Below the pieces are notes generated by a model. It did not search any database, was not told the origin of the DNA, and saw only the letters and a program-made list of their open reading frames with translations. A DNA stretch of 64,000 bases from Ditylenchus dipsaci (taxonomy: Eukaryota; Nematoda; Chromadorea; Rhabditida; Anguinidae), in assembly GCA_004194705.1 (NCBI GenBank), contig SADC01000724.1:1-64000 (forward strand). The letters are read 5' to 3'. A program made the position numbers and the translations under genes. Below, piece after piece: positions 43,366-54,761 of the stretch; positions within the stretch are counted from its first letter, which is position 1, and the number at the start of each line of letters is the position of its first letter.

Positions 43366-46365
43366 AGGTATTAAATTCAATTTTTGAAAATTAGGCGAGG
43401 GATTTTCGACAAAGAAAGCGGGAGATATCCGTATATAGACGGACGAAATTTCAATTCGTCCTCACTTAAAAGGGGCATGCCCGTGCGTTACACGGAGAAA
43501 AGGCGGAGCCACCATTTATTTTCTTTCTCTACATTTTTCACATTCGTAAAGCTTGAGATTAAGTATTTCAGCACACTTAAACTTAACTTTCACCAGTCAA
43601 TTGAACTTGACCCCACCAGTCTTTCATCTTGGGAGACCAAGGCAAGAATTTTTTTCACATTTTTCAATACCAATAATTTTTTGAACAAAAAGTGTAAAAT
43701 AAATATTTTACGAGTCTGTTCAATCATTTTTATGCAAAATAATAATTATTATATAAGATGTGGAAAAAATTGCCTTGGTCTCCCAAGCTGAATTGACTGG
43801 TCGGGGTCAAGCTCGATTTCGCCAGTATTTCTATATAAATTAAGAAAACTCAAAAAGGGACTAAAAATTGAAAAGCATAAACTCGATATCAAATCTTCCG
43901 CCTTAAAAGGTATTCGCATCTTGTTCGGAAGCAAATCTGCAAGCTGTGACAATAATGTAGAAAAAAGCAACTACAATTTAATTTCTGCAAGCAATTGGAA
44001 AGTCAAAGAAGCAGACCAACACCTCTGGCAAAAAACTCTTCTTAAGTTGCAAGCCAGAATTATGGATGAGGCGAGCTAAGTTTTGTTGGTGTTTCAGCCA
44101 GTTGCCGCCACGCACATTCTCCCTTCGCACTGCTTCCAGCACAAACAACAATTATTACTGGCTGTAAATGAATTAGAAAGTGGCTTGTTTGGCCGTAGGG
44201 CTGGCCGGCCAGCTAGCCCCTTCATTAGAGGCAGCAATTATTAGAAAATAGTTGGCATGTTTGTGTGCTCTATAACAGCCACCAGCAGCAGAGTCACTGT
44301 CGCTAATTACCACCAGCACATTGGTGGGGCACTTACATGCTTTTTAGTAAAAAAATAGAAATAGATCACACATAATTGGGCATATCTTTAACTTTGACAT
44401 CAGGCCAAGTAAAATAGCCTTGAATCACAGATAAATCGCTGAAATTTGAGGAAGACAAAAGAATTTGGATAATTTCCATACAGTTGAACACTTTTGTTTT
44501 TTTACATCTAATATTCGGCCCAATTATTGGGTAATTACATTGTGTAATTTCATGGAAATGAATTATTCAACGCTTCATACAGTTAATCTTTGATATAACG
44601 GCACCCCGTCAGGTTTGTTCTCGTCTAAGATCCGACGCCTTCTAACCTTGATTGTTGAACTATTTTACTAATTATGATTCGCCAGTCTTTTCCCGAATAA
44701 CTACCGTATTTACTCTAATAGTACCTCCGGGGCTACTAATTTTCAACCACCCTTTTGGGATGGGGAACGAACGAGGATCAACTGGCGGCCATCCCAACTG
44801 GCGGCTACTATGACTACTACCTATTACCCCGACTATGTAAAGGTACACTAATTACCTGTATGGTATCTCCACCTTCGAAAACACATCTTCTGACCGAACT
44901 AGCTGCGCCACCGTGACCACATAGACTCTTGATCTGCGTACCTAGGTGGTGGCACCCGGCGGTATAAAGGTTTCAAATTCAGGTAGTATTACCCAGGTGG
45001 CGGTATCAAGACCCAGGTATCTAGATTGGAGATGGTAATATCTGAGACTTTATACCTAAAAAGTAGTACGTAAGTGTCCATGCCAGGGTATTCTTGAAGG
45101 GGCTGTTTTTCACCAAACATGTTTCTTACCTTTTTTGTGGTTTGGGGAACATAACCAAATATGGTCGATCATATGACCGGATTCGAAAATGACCGATCAT
45201 ATTCCAACCCTAACGAAAAATCGGGCGGCACCAAATTCATCCACACCGAATTGATCCACACACGAATTGATACACACACGAATTGATCCACAAAAATTTG
45301 TCCAGACACGAAATGCTTTTAATTTTTTGTCTTGAAAAGTTTTCTCGTTAATTAAAACATTTTTCGGTTGAACGCCTGATCTCCCATGCCCAACTAAACC
45401 GAGTGGTCGTCCACTTAGATCGAAATTTTTTTTACGTCTTTCATGTTCCAAAACTTGTTTTCTGGACTGATTCGGGCATGCTGATTGTTGTGTCCTTCTC
45501 TTGGGTCCTCAGCAGAGATTTATAAGATTGGACCAACCTGGGCAGCTGTTAGACCTACACCAGCCAGCTAGGATCGAGAGGAACCAGGCAGTCTTGGATT
45601 GGACCAGCTTGTGGGATCTGAGCTCGTCTCTAGACTCCAAGTTATATATAGTGTTTGTCGTGAATTTGTAAGTGTATTGATGTGCCTTATGTAATTGGAC
45701 CGTATAGTGCCTCTTTTTCCTGGTCATTTGTGGACCTAATAAATGCTTAGTAGAATTCTTTTGTACACTCTAGGGTCCCGGGACACACTGGTCATTTCAC
45801 TGAAATTGATCATTGAAGGACATGAAAACAGTCACCCCTAATACTGGAAGGGAACAAAATCCGTTGAGATCAGATTAAAAAACACATTTGCTTAACTTTA
45901 ATTAGAGTATATAGTGGCGCAATTTGATTTTGCGCAGTTTGCAGTGGCGCAATCTGATTTTGGCGCAATTTGCAGTGGCGCAATCTGCAATGGCGCAATT
46001 TGAATGTGGCGCATCTGAATTGGCGCAATTTGAAATGGCGCAATCGTCGCTGCCCTATTTTTTTTCGAATTTTATGACAACTATGTTAAAATTTATGGTA
46101 GACTCGCTGTGATTGACGGTCACCAATAGGCTGTCTCAATCAGTAGTTAGACTGTAATTGTAATCGATTTTGACTATATACGTCAAAAAAAATCGCCTTC
46201 AAATTCCGAGTTTATTTGTTACATCATATTTTCAATCTGATTAAGATCTTATAGAATTATAAGATGTCGAAAATGTGCCCATTTCTTGACGAATTTTTAT
46301 TGATTTTTCGAAATTCGGTTCTTTACAATCACCGCCTGGTTCACACTTTTGCTTTTAATTTTCAG
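43366..46365. other. Repeat-rich intergenic stretch
   Basis: 43595-43815: palindrome with GACCCCACCAGTC ends and CTTGGGAGACCAAGGCAA, of the CCTTGGTC set. 44150-44300: GC-richer unique patch, no model. 44702 onward: one-sided TACCGTATTTACTCTAATAG element. 44860-45060: TACCTAGGTGG-type dispersed repeat. 45230-45310: AATTGATCCACACACG tandem units. 45488-45791: possible solo LTR, starting TGTGTCC and ending GGGACACA with TATATATA and AATAAATG inside but no clear TSD. 45916-46055: GGCGCAATTTGA array ending CAATCGTCGCTGCCC, a half copy of the 8941-9548 family. Confidence 0.45.
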
Positions 46366-47207
46366 GACTGAGGAAGATCCAATTCTTGTCGTTCGCTTGA
46401 ATCAGAACTGGATTGCAGCCCACACGGAAGCTCATGCAAACGTCGTTTTGGATTCGATCGTTACCCACAACATGGTGAATGCAAGGCGCGATGATCAGGT
46501 AAATAGCCTTATATTTGTAGGTACAGTCGAACCTATTCAACCTAACGCCTCTATAACCAAAACCCTGTCGACAGTTGCATTGGTCAGGTATTCGACACTT
46601 TAAGAGAAACGCATCCCGAAAACCCGATACCTCCCGACATCATGTCGACCTTTGATTTGTCAGGTAGTCGACATCTTAGAACCATTGCCTACAACGAGAA
46701 TTTCAAATGTTTAAATGCGGTCGGGACAGTTCTCTTTCGTTTCGCACTGTTCTCTAATGACTTGTTTCGAACGACTCAAAACATTACAATGAAAGACGAA
46801 AGAAAAATTGTCCCGCGAGCATTGAATATATTTGAAATTCTCGTTGTCGGCGACGGCAATGGCCCTTAAAAGAAAAAAAACAACCCAAGGCACCCTAAGG
46901 CCGTTTCAGTGTGGTGTCGGGTTCAAGAGGTTCGGCTGTATCTTGTCACAAAATTCCCAAACTGTTAAAACCATCAAAGAATATCCAGTAAAAATTTGCA
47001 TGAAGTTAAGGCGGATTGGGACGCACCGTAGCTATAGAATTAAAAATTTGTTTTAAGGCACCTCGTCTCTGTTTCCATTTTTTTGAGGGGTCTCATATCG
47101 CTGATTGCCGCCTAGCTGTGCGCAAGGTCCACTACGAAGCTTTTGCTCCAAGTCCTGATATGCTCGATCTTCTGAACGCCGAAAATACTCCTTGGAAAAA
47201 ATCGTGA
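46366..47207 (+). CDS. Two 3' exons of an unrecognised gene
   Basis: Exon 46366-46498 follows a TTTTCAG acceptor and reads TEEDPILVVRLNQNWIAAHT, then EAHANVVLDSIVTHNMVNAR, to a GTAAAT donor. Exon 47088-47207 follows TTTTTTTGAG and reads GSHIADCRLAVRKVHYEAFA, then PSPDMLDLLNAENTPWKKS and stop. Both join in phase 0. AATAAA signals follow near 47330 and 47350. The first exon begins in phase 1, so earlier exons exist but none was found in the repeats upstream. The 589-bp intron is mostly a mariner-like MITE. Soluble, family not recognised. Confidence 0.6.
46524..46938. mobile_element. Mariner-like MITE, CAGTCGAACCTATTCAACC ends
   Basis: Left end CAGTCGAACCTATTCAACCT and right end AAGAGGTTCGGCTG, TA on both sides (46522-46523 and 46939-46940). 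Internal arms share AACTGTCCCGACC-like text. Intron insertion. Confidence 0.7.
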
Positions 47208-47429
47208 GCCGTTGGGTTTCTGTTTTCTGGTCAATAAGATTGGCGTTCGTCGTAATGGCATTCTACCGTTTCCGTTCTTTTATCTGTAGTGACGAACTCA
47301 ACTGTTGTTGCATTGATAGACATTGTTGTTGAATAAATATATTTTCTGAATAAATTTTAGTGTCATTAAATAGTTTTATGTTGGGTTACGACTTTTCACA
47401 TTAAAAGTCGACACTTCGGCACGAACGCC

Positions 47430-47640
47430 GGAACGTGTCAACTGTTCCGGCGCCGATTGCTCACTGCAACGATTGTTCTCGGCTAGTATGAAAGGGGCTA
47501 TCACTCGCGGCCTATATAATATTACCGATTGTCCCGGCTAGTATAATAGAGACAGTTCTTCCCGCATATTTAAAATGACCGATTGTTCCCGGGCTCGTAT
47601 AAGAGGGACAATTGTTTCCGATTCATGAAAAAAGATCATT
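47430..47640. repeat. Minisatellite, about 55-bp unit, 3 copies
   Basis: Three tandem units start CGATTGTTC(T/C)CGGCTAGTAT, each followed by a GRGACAATT- or TATCACT-like part and a divergent AT end. A GCCGGAACGTGTC/GTTCCGGCGCCG hairpin precedes them. Confidence 0.5.
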
Positions 47641-47907
47641 TTTACCTAGGGGGGGACACATGCTACCTTTACTAAATAATTATCCACCTCCAGAATCCGA
47701 AATTTTAGATTTAACTAAAAAGAATTGAAAAACATTGTACCCTATGCGGAATTGTGTCCTGAACATGATCTTATAATGCTGATACAGCGATTTGACGTAC
47801 AGGACCCCAGTTCCGGATTACACAACATGAGCGCCATTGCTAGATACCTTCACCTGTATGGGTCGGTACGTGACGATTCATCCCAACGGCCGAAATCTTG
47901 GAGCAAA

Positions 47908-50900
47908 TGTAGTATACACCCCCACTCAAGTTTAGTATACACCCCCACTTTTTCACAAAAAAGGGGCAGTTTTTTGCCAAGAGAGTAATTTTTCTGTTTT
48001 GTCTATTTTAAAAAAGCCGAATACCCATGCCTTCCCCTCTCTTTAAAGGGGTATGCCCACGCCAATAAGTTTCATTTCAAATGTTTGAATTCCCGGGCAC
48101 CAGTTTTTCAGATGAAGACAAATAAATTTGAATTCGCTTTTCAATTCGAAAAAAGTTATGGTATCCTTGTAGTCGTCTCATTTTTGCGATCCTATTTTCC
48201 GTAACACTGATCATCTTGTTTAGCAATACCCAATTCTAGGGGCGAAACGAGTCTCGGTTTGTGATTTTCGGTTTCTTGTCTTGAAAATGTTGGATTATAC
48301 GTTTCTTGCACAGATTTTATCTCGGCGTTCAGGTGGTCGATAACTGTCTTCTCAGGTCAAGCAATTTTCTCGTCTCAGTTATTCGTCCAAATGCTGATCC
48401 TCGACACCAATTTTTATTTTATAAAAGCATTAGTTTATTAATTAAACGTAAACGGATCCCATTTGCCATAGGATGGAAGTGGTATCCTCATCATCCAACA
48501 TCACTACCGTTTCTCCACTGAGTGGGGGGTGTATATTAAGGTGCGTTCACAATGTGGCAGTGCAGTGTCAGCAGCAGACGGCAAAGTCTGACACTGGCAC
48601 CTGTTCACAAGTGTCAGACTTTGTGTCTGACTGCTGACACTCGAAAAAATCAGTGGCGTAAAATATTTGAGGAGGATGGGAACGGGCTCTATTAGAGCGG
48701 GTGGGAGGGGGTGCTACTTTTCTTGCTACTTCTGTCCTCAAAGTCTCCAGCAGGTCGAGTGTCAGCAGTCGGACACTCGTGCTGACACTAGCACTCGCAC
48801 TAGCACCCGTTCACAATGCAATTTCGATTTGCTACTGCTGACACTGGCGCTGACACTGATACTCAAAAAGTCAAAAATTGAGTCGTTCACTCGAGATAAG
48901 AGTGAGCGCACGCAGTGTCAGCAGCTAAGTTATTTACTGCACCCTTCAAGGTTCTATGTTTTATTTATGTATTTATTGGTTATTTTCAGTTTCTTATGCC
49001 TCAAAGTGACCCCAAACCACCCTGAATCACCTAAATCATGGTAAAACCACCTCAACCCTCCCAAACCACTCAAAACAACCATGGACACCTGAAAGTGTCC
49101 AAACACTTGAAACAACTTAAAACCACTTTTTAAAACTTGCAATTGTCCCAAACCACCCAAAACCACCTTGAACCGCCCGAACCGCACTAAAATATTCCCA
49201 ATCATTCCTAACTTTTTACCGTAAATCACCTTGAATTTCAAAAACTAAACATAAGCATCCAAAATACCCGAACTACCATAAACCACCCTAACAATAACCC
49301 CAGGCCATCTTTAAACCACACTAATCCATCTTAAGCTACTATGAGCCACACTGAAACGCAACTGGAATAGTCAAAAATCACCCTTGAACCCCTTAAACCT
49401 ATTGATTGACTCTAATAACCTTTTTTAACTATCGCTGTATGTGGGCAAACAAGAGGATCAACAAATGTTTTTTATTGCGACAACATAAAATTACAATGAG
49501 CGAAACAATCAATACTACTAATACTAGTTTCAATAATACTAGAACAGTACTAGGTCAAATCAAATTTCTAAACCCGCACTTTTTTGTTTGCCAGTTGACG
49601 CTTCCCACACCAGAGTAGAACCGAAGGAGCTTCTCTCGCACTTCACGACCAGATGCAGGGCTCGGCTTAGTCTAAAAACTTGGCTTACACATGTTGGCTT
49701 GAACAACAAAAGTTCTAGCATACGCACCTGTAGTTAAAAATCCTCTCTTCATCCGTAATATTATTTCCGGGAAAAGGAGGCATCATGTGCTCTGACAGTG
49801 CAAACGCTGCATCACCGACCAAAAAGAAAGGTGTTTTGATATTTGTGCCCGGCAACTCTTTTGGCTCTGGATAACCTAGATGTCCACTTGAATAAATTAC
49901 TGAGATCCCCATTGACGTTTGTCGCAAAAATCTCCGAACTGGAAGTGCTACACGTTCTTTCCGTAAGTCCTGCACAATAAGCTGATTCAGTTAAAAACAA
50001 CTTAATTCAATGACTATACCTTGTTTCTTAGCACTCTCATCCAGTTCAATTTCCACCTGATATTCAATGTCACAGGAGCAACTTTTTTCTTGTCGAATTC
50101 TGGAAGAGTTGAAATCTGCGCCAGACGTGGGTCAAACACATTGTGCATAAACGAATCCATCGCCACCCAGTGCGCTCAATAAGTCACCATCGGAGAAAAT
50201 TCGTCTGATCCACTTCCACTAGCCGGCACCTAAACGATAAGTTTTGCGAAGACTTGCCACATGTTGCTAGCCACAGCACCGGCTGAAAGCTGTACATAAC
50301 CTTTCTAAAATGTGCTGGCAGGATTTTTTTATCTTACAGCTGACTCCAGACTTTAGTGCAATGTCCGCCTACAGCTTAGTTTTCAGATTGTTATCACGAT
50401 GTTTTGCGTCCTGCTGATTGTATAGGCACGGTTTTCTCTAACAAGGTTGATCAAGGCAGCTTCATGTTCAATTTGCAGCTTGCCAACTTCGCTTCGTCTT
50501 CAACCTCTTCTTTTCTTTACCGCTGGGCTCTGGCTTTACTTTCTTGGCATCTTTGTTGTTGGAAGAGCTTAGAACGAATTAGATTGAGAATTCGCAGGGC
50601 TGAAAATTTGATAAGTTTAAATTGAAAAAGACCATAATGAAGCATAAACACGATCAAAAAACATGAAAAATAAATAAAATTTTGTAAAAAAGGTTTGTGA
50701 GCGCAGCTCTGCTAGGAGTGTCGCTGTCAGCGTCGACAAGAGTGTCAGACTGGGTGTCGACTCAGCGTAAAATTTCAGTGCTAACACTAAACTGCATTGT
50801 GAAAGGGTGTCAGTGACAGTGTCAGTCTCAGCACGAGTGTCAGACTGCTGACATTGATGCTGACACTGGCACTGGGACGCGCACGACCCCATTCTGAAAG

Positions 50901-51042
50901 CTACTTTACACTTCAGTTGGGGGTGTTTACTACACTTGAGTGAGGGGTGTATACTACACTTGAATGGGAGTGTATACTACACTTGAATGGGAGTGTATAC
51001 TACACTTGAGTGGAGGGGGGGGGGGGGTGTATACTACATTTT
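47908..51042. mobile_element. Composite of terminal arrays around a second Harbinger remnant
   Basis: Outer GTAGTATACACCCCCACTC text starts at 47908, an inverted copy ends at 48540, and a longer inverted array (TTGAGTG..GGGTGTATACTACA, 4-5 units with a G run) fills 50911-51042. Inside, inverted arrays rich in GTGTCAGC/GCTGACAC lie at 48541-48920 and 50695-50880. Between these are a Harbinger transposase fragment and a degenerate CCAAACCACCxTGAA repeat (49003-49395). The likely reading is a Harbinger with GTGTCAGC ends beside or within a TATACACCCCC-ended element. No TSD could be read. Confidence 0.5.
49715..49975 (-). pseudogene. Harbinger transposase fragment (C-terminal DDE part)
   Basis: The frame reads ELPGTNIKTPFFLVGDAAFA then LSEHMMPPFPGNNITDEERI and FNYR. 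This is the Harbinger segment around the second catalytic Asp (VGDxAF), followed by the PYPG-like and ExRxFNYR block that precedes the final helix. The RRVVENAFG block with the catalytic Glu is missing downstream. Upstream MQDLRKERVALPVRRF is not diagnostic. A separate family from the element at 25517-29483. Confidence 0.7.
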
Positions 51043-51573
51043 AACCGGAATCTTACTTGTATTTCACTGCCATATAACTCCCTATTAATGCACGTCGACT
51101 TGTATTATTTTCACTTTTATTTTCTTAGGTCTTAGGCTTAGGCAAGGGTAGGCCAGCGTATGTTAGGATTTGGTCATTTGGGCCCCGTAGGTAGATGTCG
51201 AATTTTTTTTTTATTGCCAACTGTTGTCTTTTGTCTAAATTGGCAAAGCATTGAACTCGGGTTAATCGTTTAATTATTAGGTCAAACATTTTTCTATGTA
51301 CAAACCGTAGTTTCGCTGGATGTTCCATGTACCGAAAAAACCAAGTTGTCGTCCACTTGGATCAAACTTTTTGGCGCTTATGTAATATACCACCCATCCC
51401 TTGGTACTTACAGCTCAGTGCCACTTTCTCAGTACTACTACCTCCATATTATCACATGGATACCCTGCGGGATACGAAACTACTTCAGAACTGATGTTTC
51501 TGTGAGTCAAGTCGCTGTTTTATCAAATCATGTTCAGAGCACTATTCTGGATGGGTAAGAGGATTTTTAATTA

Positions 51574-51714
51574 CCGTATTCACTCTTATATTTTTTCAAA
51601 CCCCTAAAAATGTGAAAATTATCAATCGAAAATGGCCTTAACTCTCAAATCTTAGTTAAAAAATAAGGGGATGCCGGGTTATTGGAGAGTGCCGGCCTAT
51701 TAGTGAGAATACAG
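51574..51714. mobile_element. MITE, CCGTATTCACTCTTAT ends
   Basis: TA-flanked (51572-51573 and 51715-51716), ends CCGTATTCACTCTTATAT and inverted ATTAGTGAGAATACAG. Same end family as 38379-38609 and 60532-60777. Confidence 0.6.
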
Positions 51715-51934
51715 TATTTTCAGCTAAATCCAAGATTTCAGATTCTGGAGGTGGATACCTGTTAAGACAAGGTAGCAGGTGGTTTGCTAACCCTTTTCCA
51801 GAATGGAGATCTCTGCGTCAGTATTCTGCACCCTCCAGTCGGTCAGTCATTGGTGCCATTTGTAATATATCTCTATACAGTATTTGGTCGGGTGGGTGTG
51901 TGTGAGGGTGAGTCACACTTTTTATGAAATGTGG

Positions 51935-52262
51935 AAAATTGGGTCATAGAAAGCTCAGAAACTTTTGTTGCATATGTTTTTAGATTTGCCTTGATGTCAG
52001 CTTTCGTTCAAAAAAAAGAGTGGCGAGAAATTCGCATTTTTAAGAGGGGCGTTGACAAAAGTATGCAGGCCATCGTCGGTTTTCCAAAAAAAGTTATGTT
52101 CTTTCGGTATTTTTTTATTTTAAAATAAAAAATAGAGTCATAGAAGGCTCAAAAACTTCTGTTGCATATGTTTTTAGACTCTTGATGTTAGCTTTCGTTT
52201 ACAGAAAAGAGCGGCAAGAAATTCGCATTTTTAAGAGGGGCGTTGACAAAAGTATGTAGGCT
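51935..52262. repeat. Tandem duplication of a ~130-bp unit
   Basis: The unit with AACTT(T/C)TGTTGCATATGTTT and AAATTCGCATTTTTAAGAGG occurs at about 51940-52075 and again at 52135-52262, with about 10% differences. The first copy keeps an open frame and the second does not, so it is probably non-coding. Confidence 0.65.
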
Positions 52263-52329
52263 ATTTTGAGAAAAATCTCATGGTTTTCAAAAATTTTATT
52301 TTCAAATTAAAGTCTTGAATGAATTCAAA

Positions 52330-52760
52330 ACTATATTTGAAGGCGACGATAGGCAAGGGTAGGCGAGGATAGGCACGATAGGCGAGGATAGGCACGATAG
52401 GCGAGGGTAGGCGAGGTAGAGTAGGTAGGTTGACAGATAGGGTGGATGATCTAGCCTAACCATTAACGCACTCAAAAGATAAATCTACCCGAATTATTAT
52501 TGTAAATGAACCACTAATGTTCCCGAACCACAGGAATAGTGCTTGAACTACCAATGTTCCCGGCATAGGCGCCGATAGGCCCCTGCAGACCCTAGTCACA
52601 TTATACTTGTTTACTTTCGAAAAAATTTTTTGCTAGTTTTTTGAAGCTTTTTTTATTTTTTTCTCCCTATTCCTGTACAGGAGTAGTGCCTGAACTACCA
52701 AGGGCCCGAACGGCATAGGTGCCGATAGGCGCCTGCAGACCCTAGTACTAATAATATTAC
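52330..52760. repeat. GGCGAGGATAGGCACGATA minisatellite and duplicated block
   Basis: 52340-52425 is a tandem run of AGGCGAGGATAGGCACGAT units. 52530-52596 and 52680-52748 are two copies of a block with CATAGG(C/T)GCCGATAGG and CCTGCAGACCCTAGT. Confidence 0.6.
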
Positions 52761-54761
52761 TGTGTATTTTAGTATGTCTGAGTATTTTGAGATTAATTGC
52801 TCACGACTACCAATCGATAAAGTAATCATTTTGTAGCCGAAAATTTGTTTTCTTATGTCATTGCTTTAGTTATTCATCACCCTCATTGGCTCTCGTCCTT
52901 GGAGAACCATCTTGTTGCTATGTGTTTTCTCGCAACCAGTCAAAATTCTATGCCGATTCTTTGCCATTTATATATGGCCAAAAGGAAGCAAGGTGTATAT
53001 GTTTTTTGTTGTTTTTGGCCCTCTTCTCTGAGCACTTGTATAGATAAGTGGGAGGTGGACGAACTATGCAGTTGCTTTGCTGTTGTGAAATTTAGGTTAG
53101 TTTATGCTTATTTTGATAGTGAAACCGCAGTAAATCTGATAAGATGTGTGTAATGCAGGGTTCCCAGACGTTCTTATTGAGATTAAAAATCTTATTTTTT
53201 TTAGAATTTTACGTCAAAATCTCATTTTTAGCACCAAAAGAGCAATAAGCAATGGATAAAACAGCATATTTTGGTTAAATATTCTAACATGTCCTTATTT
53301 TGAGCAAATGTCATTATTTTCTGCAAAAGTATCTCACAATGTGAAAAACAAAAGTTTTGCTTGATCCCCCATGTAATTTAGGCCTTTCTTATTTAATAGC
53401 CGCCCCCAGACCAGCACTCAAACCAAGAAGGGACCAAGTAAAAATTATATTTTTGACATTCTACACCGAAAACAATCTCACGAAAACTTGCGTAAATCTT
53501 TGTTTACAGAATTTTGGAATCGCGTCAGAACGAAAATTTATGAAATTTTATGAATGTACGAGTTTCTCGATACACCATGTACAACGTCAATTTAGTGTGT
53601 CAGTCATGATTTTTTGTGTTTTTAGCGGTTGAACAGCAGCATAAGGAATTAGGTGCTGGATTTCACTAATTTCCTGCTGCTATTCACTTACAGCCCTAAA
53701 AAATACCGACCCTACTTGGATATACCCCCCCCCAAATCAACTTTTTTTTTAAAAAGTGTTTCCAATCACCTTATATCGACCTAAAATGGCCTCAGCCTAT
53801 TTTTGAGTTCTGGTCAATAAAAAATTGAGTTTTGGATACTTTTAAATCATTTGGGGGGGGGGGGGGGGTGGGTTATATCCAAGTAGCGCCGAAATACCAT
53901 ATACCAAAACCATATAATACGCCTCAAAATAAACTTTTTTTAATCTGACTCAGGATGAGCACGTGTTCATCCTGAGTCAGATTTCGCACCATGGAAACTT
54001 TTTGACTAAAACTATTTTTAAAAGGGCATAATTCAGAAATAAAAATCAAAGTTCATTTTGAGGCGTGTTATATGTCGTATATCTTCTAATAAGGACCCAT
54101 GGGGCCTTGTTTTTCAAACCCTGAGAATCGGAAAATTTTGAAGGCAATTATGAATTTTCTAGGTGCTTAAAAAAATCTGAAAAGTGAAATCAGGAGTAGG
54201 GTTGTCGAGCGCTTGAAATTTTCGAGTCAAGCGCTCGATTCGATATTCGAAATTCGAAATTTTCGAGCGCTCGATTCGAAATTCGAAAATTTTAGAGCGC
54301 TCGAAATTCGATTTTTTTTGCGGCTTCGCCGCCTCTTCTATGGATTATTAGAAATAAATTAATCGGAAACATGGTTAATCGACCATACATGACCACTTCA
54401 CCACGCAAACGAATTTATTGTATCAGCATTTTACACAATTGAATCATTTTCTTCTAACAAAAATTCGAAAGCATAATTCGAAGTTTTTTTTCGAGCCCCC
54501 GAAATTAGAAAATTTTCGAACTTTCGAGCGAAAGTTCGAAATAGAGCGCTCCATTTGACAAGAGCCTTCGTGCTAATATAAAAACGCGAAATATATATTT
54601 GCAAAAAATATTTTCTCTGGGATGAGAAATAGGGTTCCTATGGCCTTATTAGAAGGTGGGGTCTTATTAAAAGGCATATAGTACATCTAGTATTAGAGTT
54701 TGAATGTAATTTCATCAATTTTCTTGTATTTTTCAGTGTTTCTTTGTGTTAAACCATCCTT
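52761..54761. other. Unassigned stretch upstream of the SAXO-like gene
   Basis: 53700-53900 holds GGGTATATCC-type text with a run of about 18 G, and 53940-54000 a hairpin of ATCTGACTCAGGATGA. 54198-54560 starts as a hAT-type end (TAGGGTTGTCGAGCGCTTG) with TTCGAGCGCTCGA arrays but has a degraded right side. A 102-codon open frame at 52845-53153 has no splice or family support. An acceptor at 54736 suggests a 5' UTR exon leads into the SAXO-like start. Confidence 0.4.

Noticed and set aside
48954..49241. 95-codon minus frame
   Set aside because: It comes from a degenerate CCAAACCACC-type tandem repeat.
52845..53153. 102-codon open frame with Cys/Phe-rich text
   Set aside because: No splice sites, repeat or family support; composition like a chance T-rich frame.
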